Position numbers and translations under genes: made by a program | Shown: one piece after another, positions 61,101 to 64,000 of the stretch | Layout: every line of letters starts with the position of its first letter | Position numbering within the stretch: the stretch's first letter is position 1 | Source: Trebouxia sp. TZW2008 | Taxonomy: Eukaryota; Chlorophyta; Trebouxiophyceae; Trebouxiales; Trebouxiaceae | Direction of reading: 5' to 3' | Assembly (NCBI GenBank): GCA_002118135.1 | Contig: BDIU01000192.1 | Coordinates: forward strand, 310,001-374,000 | Length of the DNA: 64,000 nucleotides | The notes under the pieces: generated by a model | Database searches by the model: none | Seen by the model: the letters and a program-made list of their open reading frames with translations, nothing else | What the model was told of the DNA's origin: nothing

Positions 61101-61726
61101 AATGCACAATGCTGAGCACAGCTTGGCTTGTGTGCTGCAAAGCCTTGTCAAATTATGCACGATAGCAGACGCAGGTGCTTCGCTGTGCTAGAGACTAATG
61201 CATTTAGAGCATGCGATTTGGAATATATGTCAAGCAACTGACAAAGCCGGCACATTGCATCTGCAAGCTATTGCAAACAGTCCACAAGGGAGCAATGCAG
61301 ACACGTCATGCATGATAGCAAGCTAAAAGCTTGCTCAATTAGTTAACCTTGTCTGTCAATGTCACTGCTGTGCCTGCATCACCTGATGCGCTCTGTTGAG
61401 GTGGGCATGCCAACCGTGAATCAGCAACTTCAAAGCTGTCCTTGTCCAAAACAAGCGATGATGGTTCTGCTATTCAATGCTTCAAGCTTTGAGAACGCCC
61501 AAGGCTGTCCTCATGATTGTTGGAAGGGATGAAGAGCCAAAGCAAAGCTTCAATAGCGTCCGACCGCCTGCAGAGCAGCTGACTCAGTGGCCGACTTGCT
61601 GGTCCACTCGTGCACAGTTGAGGTGCAAGTGAGCTGAGCAGGCTACCGTGCATTCTGCCGTTACCTGCAGTCGGTGGCCTGCAAAGCTGAGTGCGCCCTG
61701 TAACTCGTCATGGACGCTCAATACGC
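58154..61726. other. Gene-poor 3.6-kb region
   Basis: It contains the PI-PLC-like 3' UTR, the inverted family C repeat, and small ORFs without recognisable features. A minus-strand ORF at 60340-60609 has moderately protein-like composition, but I could not join it to anything. Confidence 0.4.
59478..59845 (-). repeat. Dispersed repeat family C, inverted copy
   Basis: Reverse complement of 37255-37615, with many substitutions and small indels but the same block order. It lies in intergenic DNA. Confidence 0.75.
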
Positions 61727-63469
61727 TCACGGCGGCGTGTGAAGAGCAAAGCCGTCAGCGCTGGCATCCTGGTCTGGCCCGGCCAGGCTGTCTGTCAGGG
61801 CAGCTTCATCGATGGCGTGACTGACGTCCACTGGCTGCTGCGGCACAGCCGACCAGAAGGGTAGCCAGCTGAGCAGGAGGAGTTTCCAGCGGGCGTAGCT
61901 TGTGTTTTGCCTGTTGGTGCTGGCAGACTTAATGCGGTAGAAGCCCCTGGCAGGCAGATGGCTGCCAGGCAGTGTCTGGTGCTCTCTACTTTGGGGGTCT
62001 GATGATGCAAAGCGCTTCATGTCGTCCACATGCATGCCCATCTGAGTCTCCAGCAAAACCTGCCATGTCACAACAAACTTCTGCCACATGTACAACGGCA
62101 CTGTTGAAGACAGCGATGATTCAGCCCATGACAATGAGACATTGTTGCATTGAAAGGACAATGCACAGTAAGGCACATTTGTTCTTTGTTCTCTTGCTTC
62201 AATTGAATTGATCACCTCAATGCAATTGAGCAAACTCTTGAAAGGCTTGGCTGACTCAGTGCCACCACAAGGCTGCAAGACAAAGTCATCTGAGGTTGTA
62301 GGAAGTGAAATCATTCAAGCCAACTGGCCCACAACCGCAAGCACGATGTGAGTGTAAAGATCACTGCAGCGCTTGTAAGCCAAACCTCATGGCCCTGAAG
62401 GACATTGCTAAAGCAGCAAAAAGCAGATGCTGGTCACAGATCACTGCACCTTGGAACAAGGTGCGTTTACTACTGTGTGAGCGCATGGCTTCTGGCAGAT
62501 TTTGCAAATGATTGAAACAATTTTGCACAAACACATTGACACATCTACCTTTGGCACAGACTGGTTTGAATGCTTGCGCATCCATTGGCACACATTGACA
62601 CAGACAGACGCCCTCACAAGTCGCAACACACAGAGACACTGACACGCATGCGCTCTGGCTCTCAGCATTTCTGCATGTGTGATGGTTTGCCTTGCCAAAA
62701 GGGACCTATGCAGATGTCCAGATACTTGCTATTATTGTTCATCAACTGTGACAGCATATGATCATGGATTCAAGAGCTTGCCTTGAGGTACGGTGAAGCT
62801 TCCGCAAGCCTGATGATCCCTTGAACGCCATCTGAGAAGCCTTTTGGGCTGAATTGCGCCAGGATGACTGACAGAATTGCATGAGTGTAGCTGGACAGAA
62901 AGTGATGATCCACACTGTGGCCTGCAGCCAGCCAGGCCACAGCCATTGCTGCATCTGTTGTGTACATCCTTACAACTATCAACATGCCACAATTACCGAC
63001 GTGATTCTTGTTATTGGCATTGTCATGGTTGCCAGTGTTGCTATAGTGGCTGTCGATTCTATCACAGTTAACATGTATATTGTGACTACAATCATAGCTA
63101 TCTTTTACGAGCAAAAAAAGTAATGCCATTGTGAGCAGACCTGCTGGATCTTGATGGACTGAAGCCTCAATGGCGGAGGGGCAGACCACCATACGCCCCG
63201 CATCATTCACAATCACTCGCCTGCCTGGGCGCTTGTACAGGAAGAAGAACTTGCCTCCCCTTGTGACAACATCCTGCAACATGTTTGAATTTGGTGAAAC
63301 CATAGTAGACACTTGATTTCATGTGTGCGCACCTACCTGGGCCTGCTGGGCCTGCCTAGCATACGTCTTGAATGAATGGAAATCAATGCAGTAGAGGTGT
63401 TGCTGGGCAACGCTTGATGATTTCAGCAGCAAGTACACAGCATTGTTGATGTGAGAAGAGGTGGCAATC
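61727..63469 (-). CDS. Unidentified protein, C-terminal part (gene continues upstream)
   Basis: Four minus-strand exons join in phase: 63469-63337, 63273-63141, 62975-62782 and 62059-61727 (264 residues to the TGA at 61727). The first begins mid-codon, so the 5' part lies further right, probably beyond the window. Visible features: INNAVYLLLK, a Gln/Ala run (YARQAQQAQ), GGKFFFLYKRPGRRVIVNDA, a long helical stretch (DAAMAVAWLAAGH), and near the end a hydrophobic segment (WKLLLLSWLPFWSAV) followed by an acidic tail. The third exon would need a GC donor (AAG/GCAAGC) and its acceptor is a weak TAG. I do not recognise the family. Confidence 0.5.
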
Positions 63470-64000
63470 CTGACGAGAACTTGTCTGGTGCAAATCATGC
63501 ATGTTTTGTGTCAATGAGCAGCAGCTGTTCCTTTGCAGCTGGGCGACGCTTGAGTGATATGCATGTCGCTGCCTTTGCCTGGATGCTGTCAAATTCAGCA
63601 GCATACAATAGCTGGCAGACTAGCAAATTCTGCAGTCACTCAATGAATTGGTAAGTAACCTTACCTGTATTTCCATATTTCAATTGCCCAAAGCAAACTT
63701 GAAAATTAATTGAAATATTTGTTTTTGAGTTTGCTTTGGGCAATTGTCTATTTGGTGCAGTACGGGCCACAAGTACAGAGATGAGTACACAAACAGAAGC
63801 TCGATGAACAAACAGACACTGCAGATAAATCGCAGCATCACCAGGTTTCAATCCTGGAGCTGTGTTGAAATCCACACTTGAAAGACATTGTCTTGTCTGG
63901 CTTGCCACACTGGAACTTCCTTTCTTTGACCACTCAGAACAAGCCAGCCCGGTAAGATAGGAACTTGACCCACACACACCTCGAACTTGTTGTGGCAGAT
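63470..64000. other. Right edge, probably intron of the unidentified gene
   Basis: No coding exon recognised. A family A repeat is present. A short inverted repeat (TTGCCCAAAGCAAAC / GTTTGCTTTGGGCAA) occurs at 63687-63742. Confidence 0.4.
63910..63990 (-). repeat. Dispersed repeat family A, copy 5 (inverted)
   Basis: ACTCAGAACAAGCCAGCCCGG then GATAGGAACTTGACCCACACACACCT matches the reverse complement of the family A core at 33640-33700. Confidence 0.7.

Overview
This window is nuclear DNA of an intron-rich photosynthetic eukaryote, most likely a green alga and perhaps a trebouxiophyte. It encodes a plastid-type class I fructose-bisphosphate aldolase, a plastid-type NFU scaffold joined to a GIY-YIG domain, a proteasome lid subunit and the selenocysteine-pathway kinase PSTK. 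All genes are split by GT-AG introns, with a few GC-AG introns. Some genes are followed by TGTAA, the usual chlorophyte polyadenylation signal. I assembled exons by eye. Every model reported as complete has compatible splice phases and an exon total divisible by three. No transcript evidence was available.

Layout: SDR oxidoreductase (+, 63-5739); ATX1-type copper chaperone (+, 6236-6684); aldolase (-, 7768-10679); GIY-YIG/NFU fusion (+, 11204-21172); SNM1/Artemis-like nuclease (-, 21968-27390); RPN11 (+, 27797-30256); secreted Ala/Ser-rich repeat protein (+, 31044-36547); a possible small membrane protein (+, 38169-38516, weak); a protein with two hotdog thioesterase domains and a long helical repeat (-, 39509-44430); zinc-type alcohol dehydrogenase (+, 44905-48726); PSTK (+, 49476-52722); secreted PI-PLC-like phosphodiesterase (+, 53843-58153); and the 3' part of an unidentified gene (-, 61727-63469). 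These are mostly unrelated housekeeping genes. I see no operon-like logic beyond divergent pairs sharing short upstream regions (10.7-11.2 kb, 27.4-27.8 kb, 44.4-44.9 kb).

The striking feature is inside the introns. In nine of the eleven complete multi-exon genes, introns carry head-to-tail, increasingly decayed copies of a neighbouring splice junction: the edge of the adjacent exon together with the adjoining intron end. I call these exon-edge echoes. They occur on both acceptor sides and donor sides, with periods from about 60 to 240 bp. Some arrays have a precise period (61, 142, 159 or 215 bp). They account for much of the length of the long introns. The RPN11 introns show no clear echoes. 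Three dispersed repeat families are also present, and one copy sits inside an echo array.
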